DNA of 64,000 bases from Magnolia sinica. Taxonomy: Eukaryota > Streptophyta > Magnoliopsida > Magnoliales > Magnoliaceae. Shown in pieces: positions 1 to 11,900 of this stretch (position 1 is its first letter; the number at the start of each line of letters is the position of its first letter). Position numbers and translations under genes: made by a program. The stretch covers positions 38,817,501-38,881,500 of the forward strand of contig NC_080574.1 in assembly GCF_029962835.1 (NCBI RefSeq), written 5' to 3'. The notes under the pieces are model-generated. The model saw only the letters and a program-made list of their open reading frames with translations, did not search any database and had not been told where the DNA came from.

Positions 1-2650
1 TGTATGGGCCGAATCAAGCTGTGAGGAGGTGCGACTTATTGGAGAAGCTCAATTTCATGCGTGAGAGGTTTGTCTTCCCTTGGAATATAAGAGGTGACTT
101 CAACATGGCAAGATTTTCTTTTGAAAAGTCCAACAAGGGCAAGATTACACGCGGTATGGAGGAGTTCTCATCGTGGGTTGACAAGCACGGGTGGGTGGAC
201 CTTTTGATGGTGGATGGAAAGTATTATTGGTGGACCAGGCAAGTAAAGCCAATGATGTCTAGGTTAGATAAATTCTTGTTGTCAGTAGAGTGGGTGGAGA
301 AATTCCCATTGGCCTCTTTAAGAGGGTTGCTAAAACTTGTCTCAAATCATCGTCCCATTTTGCTGTAGCTAGAGGTGGAGAGTTGGGGGGCCAAAGTTCG
401 AGCTATCATGGCTAAAGGTGGAAAGGTTTGATGACCTCATTAAAGAATGATGGATTTCCTTACTATTGAGGATTATGCCAAGTTTTGGATAAGTCAAAAG
501 CGAAAGCTTCTGAAAGGGAAAATCATTTCTTGGAAGATGAAATTCCCGAGGAGGCATTAGGGGGAGATGGATGATCTACAGAAAGGAATTCACGCCCTCG
601 ATATAAAGGAGGAATACTTAGGAGGTATCAAAGGAAGAAATGAACCAAAGGGCATGGCTATCTCAAGAATATTAGAGTCATCTTAAGGAGGAAGAGATCA
701 AATGAAAGCAGCATTCGAGGTCCACTTGGTTAGAGAGGGATAAAAACACTAGATTATTTCATAGTACCGTCACGACGCATGCAAGATGCAGTAAGATTGG
801 TGGTGGTGTTGAGGATGGCAAAAGAATCAACGAAAAAGATCGGGTGTGCATATCGGTGGTCAAATTATACAAGCCCTTGATGGATGAGCTCAAGATTTGT
901 GGTCTTTCCAAAGTTGAAATTGCATCAATTGAGAGGCCGTTCTCGGAGGATGAAGTCAAGGTTGTTGTGGAATCTTTGGAAAAGGATAAGGGCCCGGGTC
1001 GCAATGGTTTCCCATTAGCCTTCTATCAGGAATTCTAGGAGGTGGTTAGAGGGGAATATATCATGAGCTTCATGTCGGAATTCTATCCAAGGGAATGTTT
1101 GTCGATGGAGTTAGGAGCGCCATTCATAGTCATGATCCCAAAGGTCACTGAGAGGAACACTTGAAAGATTTCAGCCTGATTACCCTGATTGGAGAGTTGT
1201 ACAAGATCCTTGTGTTGGCTTTAAGATTTCGAGCAGTTTTGGTGAGAGTTGTATCTAAGAATCAGGGTGCCTTTATTGTGTGGAGAGATCATTAATAGTG
1301 TTCTTATAGCACACAAGTGCGTCAACTCTCAATACAAGGACAGAGGTAAAGACAATTTGTAAATTAGATTTGGAGAAAGCTCATAATCACATCAACCGGA
1401 AGTTTTTCAATTGCATGCTAAGACTAATAGGTTGTGGGCCGAGATGGAGAGGGTGGATTAGAGAGTGTATCAGTTCAGCTGCTTTTCCAACTTCGTGAAT
1501 GGATCTCCCAAAGGGTACTTTAAGCCTTCGAGGGGAATAAGGCAAGGCAATCCTCTCTCCCTATTTGTTTGTGGTGGTGGTCGAGGCCTTGGGAAGGATG
1601 TTAGCTAAAGGGTAGGAGGTTGGCCTCTTTCGTAGGTTTAAGATAGATAAGGTGAATCCCTCAATCTCCAATCTCTAGTTCATTGATGACACTCTTTATC
1701 TTTTGTGAAGTTGAGGAGGCTATGGTGGAAAAGTTCAGAATGATCATCCTATACTTTTAAGCTATATCGGTCTCAACTTGAACGTAACCAAGAGCGAGAT
1801 TTTGGAAGTTTGCATGTCTAGGGAGGAGGTCGCTCAGTTGGCAAGGGTTTTTTGGTTGTCGATACTCGAGAGAGGACCTTTCCCTTGACTTATCTAGGGC
1901 TTCCTTTCTGTATTGGGAAACCGGCGAACCACTTGTGGGACAAGGTGGTGGAGCGGTTCAAAAGGAAGTTGGCTAAATGTCAGTGCCGGTACTCATCTCT
2001 TGGTGAGCAAATAACTCTCAGAAAGTCTGCTCTATCAAATTCCCTTTTGTCCTTTGTGTTCCTCTTCATATGACCAAGTCGGTTCTCGCTAGGTTGGAAA
2101 AGCTAAGAAGAGATTTTTTTTTTTTTGGTAGGGGTGGGATGAGAGGAAGAATCGGGAGGAGGAAGACTTGTTGTGGAGAGAGCTCATTACAAGTATAAAT
2201 ATGGATGCCAGGATGGGGGATGGCGGGTTAAGGATTCCTCTCTTTACAGGGTTTTTAGTTTGTAAAAGGGAAACTCTTCGTAAAATGAAGAAATCAGAGC
2301 TAGGATTGGCTTCTTTCTTGGGAATGGGGAGAGAATCCGTTTACGGGAGGATGTGTGGACTGGGAACTCTCATCTTCAGGTTGTTTGCCCAAGAATTGCA
2401 TCTCCTAATAGAAGAACATTTTGGTGTCCAAATGCTTCTCTTTTATTGGAAACGTAGTTTGGTTCCCTCCTTGTCGGAGAGATTGATAGATGAGGAAATG
2501 GTGGAATTTGTGAGGCTTCTTGACCGTCTTTAATTGTATTTACTAGCGAGAGGAGAAGGATAAAATGATTTGGCTAAGTGATAGATCAAGTTGCTTCCTT
2601 ATCAGATCCTTCTATGGGTCAATTTGTAACCCGTCAGGAGTTGCTCATTA
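1..2650 (+). pseudogene. LINE (L1-type non-LTR retrotransposon) remnant A, endonuclease to reverse transcriptase
   Basis: This is a decayed LINE pol gene cut by the left window edge. Around 21-368 the translation has an AP-endonuclease end, with the motifs GDFN, SRLDKFL and SNHRPIL (normally SDHxP). Around 890-1040 it reads KDKGPGRNGFPLAFYQEF, the start of a LINE reverse transcriptase. Around 1530-1700 a degenerate RQGNPLSP and a FIDDT active-site block can be read, and 1850-2530 gives the post-RT stretch with SLGEQITLRKS. Several stops and frameshifts break the frame, so it is dead. The C-terminal end resumes at 6661, after two LTR copies. About 60 codons expected between the two parts are missing, so the insertion came with a deletion or one followed it. 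Confidence 0.88.
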
Positions 2651-2664
2651 TTGTGTGGAGAGAT

Positions 2665-3346
2665 CATTTTGGTAAACATTGTTTGGTCATGCTGCGGGTC
2701 AACCATTACGCATGTCATCATGTCATCTATGCATTTAAATAATTAACTTAGGAATTGTTTATTTTGTAATGCTATCATTGCTGATGGTTTGATAACATGT
2801 GTAACTTTGAAAATGGCATCACTGAATTAGATACTCACTCCCACCTGGGACGGTGTTATAAAACACCAACCAGACGATATTATTGATGCAGGTACCACCG
2901 AGACTGACACATTAGACAAAACTTGATGGACCTTATTTATGACGCTCTGTACTTCCAGTTGTCGGATGGGCAGGCTTAGGCGGAGCACCTCACTTCTTTC
3001 TATTTGTACATTGTGAGGATTTGTATATTGGAATCCCTAGCTAGGTGGACTCCATGGTTTGGTATTGTTAAATGTTTATTGTGGCTTGTTTCACCCCCAT
3101 TGGGTGGACACCACTTTTGGAATTGTACACTTTAAATATTAGTCATATATTTCTAGGTTTAGTTATCTCTGCTTAACTTTTGATGCTGCTGATTTAAAAC
3201 TATTATGATTACTGATCATGTTAACCGGACTGCGAAAGCATGTGGGAACTCACCCGTGTGCATTGTTGCTAGGTTCACACCTAGGAACTCGAAATCAGAG
3301 TCTTCGTACTTGGGTGCCAATTTTCGAGGCATGATAAGATGGTAAA
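2665..3346 (+). mobile_element. Truncated LTR copy (3' end of a large gypsy-like LTR)
   Basis: This stretch is a diverged direct repeat of 5957-6660. Shared blocks include the region around 'atgcatttaaataattaac', the 'tactcactcccacctg' block, 'gatgcaggtacca' and the 'ttaaccggactgcg' block near the end. Only the last ~680 bp of the LTR is kept. The 5' part and adjoining LINE sequence are gone. The right limit is uncertain: 3346 by comparison with the other copy, or 3362 if it ends at 'ggggcattaca'. Confidence 0.7.
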
Positions 3347-6300
3347 AATATGGGGCATTACAATTGAAACTTTAAATAAATATGATGAATATGTATGTCC
3401 ACACTTGAAATTCCTAAAAACTTATGCATGAAAACCTATTTCTAAGTATCAAACCTCAACAAAACTTCGAACAAAGCTTTTAGAGATAAATCGAACTGTA
3501 CATATTTGATTAGATACCCTCAAGGAGCTTTCGAATCTGCCTGATCACTTAAACTTAGGGTCTAGCCTTGTAATCGGACCATCTAAGGCCCCAATCTAGC
3601 CGACCTATCACTGACTAATCAAGATAATTGTATCTTAAAAAAGACCTACCTAAAGCCAAGACAACTAGGGGTCGAATTTTGATTAACAAACCAAATAGAC
3701 CTAATGATTCTCTTAGCCTAAGAACCAACAGTTTAGGATAATTAGTATCAAATCACCGTTTCTATTAATTACGAATAGGTCACACAATGAACTTAGCTAA
3801 TCCAAACCCTAATCGTCATGCACGAGAAATCTCGTAGTATAACTTATTCCAAAAATGCTCGGATTAACCAAACAAGCCCTAAACCACTCATTAGTGGGCC
3901 GCTAGACGCGAAACTATAGAAAGACGTTCGCCTTGGCGAGCTTGACCTTCATCGCGAGATCTCGAGCCGAGATCGCGCATCGAATTGTTCAACTTGGGCT
4001 CGCAAGGTGAGATGTGTAAATGTCTTTAGAATATGTCAAAAACTTAAGTTGATTGTCCACATCCGATCTTTGCTAAAGCTGTGGTTTTCGGACCATTAGA
4101 TCGCAACCAATTTTAGGGCACCAATCTAAGTTAATACCCTACAACTATCCCCATAGCCGCAGCCCCGATGATCGGTGACAGTCGAACTGACTTTTGATCA
4201 TAATTGTTGATTATCATGTCTGAATGGCACGGCAATCGAAGTCTTACGTAAATCACCACTTAGGACAACTATTCTACAGCATAGATTGACCGTACACCTC
4301 CAAGTGAGCCCAATAGTTAGAAACAACCTCCCATTGGGTTGATATATCAAATACAGGCCATTAGGGCCAAATGCACCACTTCAAGCACTATATAAGACCC
4401 TCATTTGGGCACCCCCTCTCCCAATACGAATTTCATGCCCTAGGTTGGGTGAGAGAGAAGAGAGAGGAGAGAGAGAGGAGAGAGAAGAAAGAAATTAAGG
4501 GAGGATATTGGTGTTGGTTCTTGTTAAGTTCTTGCAATTAAACCCTAATCGCTATCACATCCTTCATCAGGTCCACACCTGCTTGCGATTGGAGGTAAGA
4601 ATCGCATCTAACCTTTCGATTTAGCGAGTTGATGTTAGCTTCTTGATTCCTAATAAGATTTCCTTTGACTTTGTATAGGAATTGGTGTTTTCCCTCCAAA
4701 AACCCTAACCCTAAGCACAATTAGATCGCGCAAAACCCTCTAAGGTGCAAACTATTTTCCTAAGTTTTCATTTATAAACGCTAGAGGGCATTAGTCAATG
4801 ATTTTTGTTGTAGTTTAGGAGTCTATGCAATATTCATGCCGTATTTACTTTATTAATGCTAACCTTAATGATATTATCATTAGTAGTTAACCTGTTTGAT
4901 GAAATGCTTGATCAATATCAGTTTCCTATTGTTAGAACTCTGTCATGTCATGCGAATTGAGTTGTTGATACGTATTTGGTTCGCGTTGACATACATTGGA
5001 TTGTGATGGTGGTACTTGTGTTATATTGTACCACGGTGGGGTAATAAGTTGAAATCGTTGATATATGTGGGATTGCGTCGATATACTTTCGATTATGTTG
5101 ATTCGTATATGTATCAAATTGACATACCTTGTTGTGATAAAATGCTATTTATGTGAACATTGTTGCATACATAGTAAGCTATATTGTTATTATAACGTAT
5201 CGAGCCTTGCCAATCGTAGAAGCAAGGGATGGCCGCCGTAGTTGGTCATTCCCGACGTATGTGATTGACTTAGGTGGAACATGGGCGATCAGAAGTAGTT
5301 GGAACTACATGGATGCTTTGCACCCAATGTCGGTTAGTCTAGGGTTTCCCCTTGGTCAATCAGATCAGTCTAATACCTAGCTTGATCGCCTTTATGTTTG
5401 GTGATTGTATGACACACTAAATAATCTGGAATACCTTGTCACCAATGAATGAGGTTCACTCATAACCGTTAATGTGTTACAATTCGACAAGACTCAGGAG
5501 GTCGGGCATGGTGGTATGGGATACCATGTCAGAGCAGTAGACCTACGCTGGGGAGACATGCCTGCCACATAAGTAAAATAATGGGTAACAAGCCTGCCAT
5601 GTTAATAAAACGTTGGGTGACGAGCCTCCCCATAATGACCACCAAGCATCGATAAATGTCGCAATCCTACCATGTTGTTAATGCTTTGGGTGGCGTGCCT
5701 TCTCCACATTTGGGGCTTGGATGACGACATTCGCCCTAATTGTGAATGTCCTTGGGTGACGAGCCCTACTATCAATCTGATAAAGTTATATGGACTATTG
5801 GGTGATGAACCCAAACTTGGATCAAGGGACATTGGTAAGGAGCCACCTAGTGCTGCGATGAGCCATGTGATTCGGGTAGAAACCCGCAATACAACAGCGG
5901 TATCCTAACTTCGCCAAGCTGTTGTTTGAACCGGGAATAATAATTACTTAGCTAATCATGCAGATCATAATGGCAAACATTGTTAGGTTGTGTTGCGGAC
6001 CAATCATTGCGCATATCATCATGGTAAGCATTGTTATGTTCTGTTGCGGGCCAACGATTACGCATATCATCATGTTATCCATGCATTTAAATAATTAACT
6101 TGGGAATTGTTTGTTTTGTATTACTATCATTGTCTATGCTTGATTGTGTTGATAACATGTGTAACTTGAAAAAAGGTACCACTGAGTTAGCTACTCACTC
6201 CCACCTGAGACAATATTTTAAAACACAAAGCAGACGATATTGTTGATGCAGGTACCATCGAGGTCTCAGATGTGCCAGCATAGATCGGCTCGTTTCATCG

Positions 6301-6660
6301 TCAATGCTTTTGGAGCGCTGGGCGAAAACAGAAAACATGTATATATTGGAGTCCCCAACTTGGACTCCATGGTTTGATATTGTTAAATGTTTATTGTTAC
6401 TTGTATAGCCCCCATTTGGGTGGACACCAATTTTGGAATTTCGCATTTTGAATATTAGCCGTATATTTCTGGGTTTATTTATCTTTGCTTAACTCTTGAT
6501 ATCACTGATTTAAAGCTACTATGATTATTGATCATGGGTGACTGTTAACCGGACTGCGCGAGCACGTGGGAACTTGCCCACATGCACTTTTGTTAGGTTC
6601 ACGCTCGGGAACTCACGATCGAAGTCATCATAGTTGGGTGTCGATTTTCAGGGCATGACA
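3347..6660 (+). mobile_element. Large (~3.3 kb) LTR, probably a solo LTR of a Tekay/Del-like gypsy element
   Basis: The right end ...GGGCATGACA is followed by LINE sequence resuming in frame, and it matches the ends of the better-defined solo LTRs at 12615 and 55220 (..GTGACA). A TATA box (tatataag) lies at 4389-4396, followed by a purine-rich leader (agagagaagagagagg). A GT-AG intron-like segment runs from a donor at 4595 (ggag/gtaag) to an acceptor at 6251 (gatgcag/gtacc). No gag or pol was seen. The exact left end and the TSD (expected CGACA, present at 6661) were not recovered. The gypsy assignment rests on size and termini only. Confidence 0.62.
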
Positions 6661-7012
6661 CGACATGCCTTGGACTATGCCAGAATCGGTGAAGGATTTA
6701 CTCCCAAGTTGGCACGGCGAGGGATTGAAAGGCAAAAGGCAGACCTCTGAAGACTGGCTTTGCTTGCCATCTAGTGAACTATTTAGGTGGAAAGAAATGG
6801 TAGATGTTTTGGCAATGTTTTGCGTAAGGAGAGGGAGGTACTTTTGAAGGATAAATATTTTGTATTGGAATGGACTACTAGTATAAAGTCCTAAAAAGAT
6901 TGTAATGTAATTTACCTTTCAGTCTATAGCTTATTACACAATCTCAGCATAGTTTCAATAAAATTTCTCATTGCCCTTCAAAAAAGAAAAACGAAAAAAA
7001 AAATAAAAAAAA
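6661..7012 (+). pseudogene. LINE remnant A, C-terminal end and A-rich tail
   Basis: The translation MPESVKDLLPSWHGEGLKGK from 6671 is the conserved C-terminal block of plant L1-like reverse transcriptases. It continues the LINE that stops near 2650. The 3' UTR (ending 'aataaaatttctcattgcc') runs into an A-rich tail at about 6980-7012, the normal end of a LINE. The sense strand is plus. Confidence 0.85.
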
Positions 7013-8032
7013 ATGCAAGAGACAAGTACATCCTCTGCTTCTTGATCTTGAAAAGTAATGGAACTTGTGCCTTCTAATTACCTTCCAAGCTTAGATAATG
7101 ACTGGGATTTGGGTTTTCCTCTTACCCTTTATAATGATTCCATGATAACAGGATCAATCGCTGAGGGTGCTCATCTAGGCCCAAACAAGGGCTTACCATA
7201 ATTACTAGGGTCCTTACATTTATCACTTGTTGTTTTCCACATCATTTGTCCTTAATTATATATTTCCCACATTCACTCATCCATTGTCCTAACTGAATAT
7301 CTGTTTACTACGTTTGTTCGCCTTAATATGCATTGCGGATTTAGTAGATGTCTCAATATGTATGCTAATCTATCTATATGTATCATCGTAGCCATAGCAA
7401 TGTCCCAGTATAAGATTACAATCTACACAAGCATTCATGCACACAAGTGCAGTTCCTACATGTATGTGACGTGTATGCATGGAGAGTAGATATAAATATG
7501 CATGTTCAAACTTATGCACATAGGACGAATGCAGATGCAATTATCACTATGCATGAGTTTTGAATGTGCGTATATGCATACATGTAGCTTTGTGCATGCA
7601 TGTATATAGTTGTGAACGTATATACAAACAGATGCCTACAATGTCTTTGCGCATGCATGTGTTTGAAGTTGTAATTAAAGCATGGGAAGTGGCACGCACT
7701 GATGGGCAATGGAAAAAAAAAATACGTACATGGAATCATGGATGAGTGCATGCTTGATCGCATGTGAGATAACTGATGATACACTTTAGAGATGCCTTAC
7801 GCATGTGAACAAGGAACGTGCACTTCCATTAAAGATGCATCTCAAGATTACAGATGGAGAAAAATGAAATGGCCAGGGAAAAGAAAAAAGAAAATGACTA
7901 GAGAAAAATATTGGACTGAAACTAACAATACCTCTCTGTCCCATTCCTCCATGACAATGGATGGTTCAGATGATTCCACATGAAAGAAGCCATGTTAGGA
8001 ACAAATGAAAAGGCTCAAGGCAATCTAGAGAA
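7013..8032. other. Non-coding 3' flank of the S-acyltransferase gene, TGCATG-rich stretch
   Basis: No gene is visible. Between about 7430 and 7680 the motifs tgcatg, gcatgc and acatgt recur many times in a degenerate array. The gene's minus-strand 3' UTR must lie just left of 8033, but no convincing poly(A) site was located. Confidence 0.5.
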
Positions 8033-8956
8033 CTAATTTATCTGAGAATCCCTTGGAACAAACACGGGAAGCTGATTTGATCCTCTTCCACTCACAGTCT
8101 CACCTCTCTGATCATTCGAAGTAGATGCTCTATCCAAAGTGGGCATTGATGGGCCACCATTTCTTGAACTCCTCGCTGACCCTTCATTTAAAATAGGCCC
8201 ACCAAAGAATATTGACTGGCCCATGTACAAAAGGTCCGGTTCAGCAACTTGAGAAGAAAACCCAATGCGGTTTCCTAATCCGTGACTGTTATTTCTTGGA
8301 GCAGACAGTGACATAAAGCGGCCCGCTTCTTGATCCCAAAATACTGAAGATCTCAGGTTCTCTGAAATAACAGTGCTGTTTCTTCCAACTGGGGCACAGT
8401 CTACACTACTGGCAACAGCATTCTGGCTCGCACCATTTGTTTTTACAGACCATGGAGATTGATCAGCAGATGATTGATATATTGGGTTGAAGTTATCAAT
8501 ATTTGAAGGAAGCTGCTCCAATGGACTGACACCAACTGAATTGTTTATGTGACGGGGACTGCTGAAACTACTTAAGCTGTGATTGCACGTTTCAAGATCA
8601 TCCCTGCTTGCACGACTCGGTGGGTAAGAACTCTTCATGGGAGATGATTTCAATCTAGCGTCTTTGTTGAATGCGACTTCTGTACTGACAACACTGCTTC
8701 TGGTGCTTATATTTCCACTTGAGCCGTGATCAGAATCATATTGATGACGGGAATTGATGGGCCGTAGCACGGACGATGATGCTCTAGCTTTAGCTGCTGC
8801 CCTCATTGCCTCATTCGTATCCAACTTTGCAAGCTTCCAGGCGCTGATTCTGACTGGACGTTTTGGTAATCTTTTCCCTCTTTCGAATGCTTCGGCAGTG
8901 TCTGGATCAACTGTTGACGGTACATGTCCGGGCCCCAAATGTGAAAGTACTTCATC
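8033..8956 (-). CDS. PAT21/22-like: S-acyltransferase exon 10 (C-terminal tail, stop)
   Basis: Acceptor AACAACAG/GATGAA, phase 0, then 307 codons and TAG at 8033-8035. It starts [19 protein letters not shown] and includes [14 protein letters not shown], then a long Ser/Asn-rich disordered tail. The open frame of this length and its family-specific start show that it belongs to the same gene although it lies 20.6 kb from exon 9. Confidence 0.92.
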   Translation of the reverse strand, partial: DEVLSHLGPGHVPSTVDPDTAEAFERGKRLPKRPVRISAWKLAKLDTNEAMRAAAKARASSSVLRPINSRHQYDSDHGSSGNISTRSSVVSTEVAFNKDARLKSSPMKSSYPPSRASRDDLETCNHSLSSFSSPRHINNSVGVSPLEQLPSNIDNFNPIYQSSADQSPWSVKTNGASQNAVASSVDCAPVGRNSTVISENLRSSVFWDQEAGRFMSLSAPRNNSHGLGNRIGFSSQVAEPDLLYMGQSIFFGGPILNEGSARSSRNGGPSMPTLDRASTSNDQRGETVSGRGSNQLPVFVPRDSQIN

Positions 8957-11900
8957 CTGTTGTTAGATAACAAGGAAGCAAAATGTTGGCTTGCTATGCA
9001 ATTTATAGCACAGAGGAAGTATACGAAGTTCAATCTAGCAATTTCTTTTCGACAACAACGGTGTCGAAAACATAGTATTTTCGCCAGCAAAAGCTTAAAA
9101 GGAAATACACTTTCATATTGGAAAATCAGGGCCTTTTTGTCATTACTTTAATAGAGTCCAGATATTTGAGCAATTCTCCAAAAGAAATTGGAAGTATTCC
9201 CACAACTTTGAAAAATCATAGTATTGAAAGTTACTAGGAAAGAATCTTATGGTAGAAGCACATTTTCAAGGAGAAAGTGCTGTAAACATTTGGTCGACAG
9301 GGTGTTTCTTGTTATTTCTAGAAAACAAAATAAGAATCAATTGCAAAATGCCTACGATAGATAAGTCTAAATAACAGTAATGAAGCAGAAAAGGGAAGAG
9401 ACTTTTCAAAATATAAACTTACGTTCAAGACGTTTGCTAATCCCACACACATGTATAAGGTAGGGCATCTATACGCCACCACATGCACGAGCACGAACAT
9501 GTCACAAGTGTGAGAGATCCAAGTCATCTACCAGTTGTGTCCCACCTTGTGGATGCCTGGCCCAAAAACCAGGCTGGCCCACTTATCATGTGGACCACAA
9601 TGTTAGAAGCAAATAGGCAGCTTAGAAAAAAATTGGGCAAGTTCTTTTAGATTTGTTACATAATCGGTGTCCCACCTGACTGGTGGACCATCCTGATATT
9701 TTTAGGCAAAGACATCTGCAAGGTGGATTCACCTGACAGATTACTTGGATCTTGCAGTCACACATTTCTGTCACAATGGCACATGTAGAGGCATGTAGAG
9801 GAACTGCCTTAGGTAAGATGATGGGATTAGAAAATCTCTAGATCTATACATGCATATATAACTAGCATATTATTGAAATAAGGGTTTGGCAGGAGATCCT
9901 TTATACCCCCTTTTATTCATCTGGTGGCTGAGGCCCTTGGCAGGATGTTGGAAAAAGAGAGGGAAGATGTAAGACCTGTGACCCCGAAATCTGGTTTGTA
10001 CACTGGATAGCCGTTAAATATAGGTCTATTGGCCTCGAGAATGTTTTGACTTGCTCATAATGTTGTTCTGTTATCAAGCCGCAAGCCGTATTTCAACCCG
10101 ATGTCCAAATTTAAGATATGGACTTAAAATTAAATAATCTGAGAAATGATAATTATGTCCTTATTTTATCTGGCGGAGCCCCACCATCGAGTTTTCAAAA
10201 TCTGTTAGGTCCGTGAGCCTAACCGTTGTAACCGTAGTCGGGTTACGGAGTTAATGGCGAAAACGGCATGTCAATAGGACACCCGGAGTGTAAGTTATGC
10301 ATAGATATGTACATGTATATTTTGAGAAAATATACTCAAACGACCTCGATGTTTTTAAACTCCTTGGAATACGTTAATTCCAACTACTTAAATAACATTG
10401 TTATATTGCTACTATACGCTTTAACTTTTCAAAATCATCACAAAACATCCTTTAACCCTTTAAAACTAATTTCAAGTCCACACATATGAAAACCCTCTTG
10501 CAGGATTTTATTTTTCAGCACTCTTTCTTGTTGAATGTGAAGTTGAGAAGAAGAAGAAGAAGAAGAAAAGGAAATAGAAGCTGAGATTGCAGGTCAATCC
10601 TTTGATAGTTCCAGGTGAGTGTATAGATTAGGAGCACGTATATGTGTACGTCGAGGTTTTCTTCAAAACCCTATCGCTGAAATTTCTGTTTTAAAGTTAA
10701 ATAATTCCTGGATTTTCTGTTTTAGGGTTAGGGTTTCGCTGGATTTTCATTTAGGGTTAGAAGATTGCTGAAATTTCTGTTTTAAAGTTAAATAATTGCT
10801 GGATTTTCTGTTTTAGGCTTAGGTTTTCGCTGGATTTTCATGAAATTTCTGTTTTAAGGTTAAATAATTGCTGGATTGTCTGTTTTAGGGTTAGGTTTTC
10901 GCTGGATTTGTATTTAGGGTTAATAGATTGCTGGATTTTCTTTCAAAACCCTATAGAAGACTAGCTTTGCTGATTTAAATTCGTCAGGTTATTGCTGGAC
11001 TTTCTTAAGGTTATGGCTGATTAGATGAAAGTGGATTTTCTACGTTAGTTGACTAGGTTATTAATGGCGGATTAGATGAAAGTCATACGTATTTCTAACG
11101 GGTTCTCTCTTTGTCGCTTACAAACGGGTTCTCTCTTTGTCCCTTACATCCGCCCACTATCTGTTTGGCAAATTGTTTCAAAAAAATATCCTACATCTTT
11201 TTAATAGTTACCTCTTGAGAAAAAACATGCTTGTAACATGAAGTCTTCTAGCAGAATAAATCCCGGATTGGAATTAGATTGGCTAAGTCATGTGCATATC
11301 ATATGCATGACTCATAGTTGTTGTATCATTGTATGCTTGAGAGTGAATGATTCATATCATGATATGGTGATCATAGTGAGTTGTGGTGCGACACACGATG
11401 TGTCTATGATGAGTATGTAAACCGTCTAGATACATGATGTATTACATGAGACCCTTATGAGGAATTTAAATGTGGAACTTAAAGGTATGAGGAGACCATA
11501 TGAAGAAGGTCGTCCTATGTTTGCCTTGAAAACCATGACATATTGTGCTTGTATGTGGACTTATGCATATGGTAATTGTAAATGCGATGTAACATACTTT
11601 ATTATAACTTGAGTTGGACACCACACCGGAAATGTGTAATTCAACAGGACATGATTAGAGGGTCCGTGGGTGAAAGTCCCTAAACCCCGATTGGTACCAT
11701 TGGAAGCGACCAATGCTTAGACCGGGTGGAAGAACAGAGCGCTGGAATGCCGAAATACCAAAGTAGGCATCGACTCCCACCGACGCGTGTCGATTGGTTG
11801 AGAGGTTTGACCTGACCTGCTTATGGGCAAGCAAAGATAGGTTGTGAGTGACGAGCTCGTAAATTGTCCACTATCGTTTTGCCAGGCGACTTATTACTTC

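Noticed and set aside
6665..6847. A small stand-alone gene
   Set aside because: Its text is the conserved C-terminal block of a LINE reverse transcriptase followed by a LINE tail.
8754..8966. A plus-strand open frame opposite exon 10
   Set aside because: It overlaps a well-supported coding exon on the other strand and shows no family resemblance.
10665..10950. Interstitial telomere
   Set aside because: TTTAGGG words are separated by long non-telomeric text in 85-105 bp units, all within a defined solo LTR.
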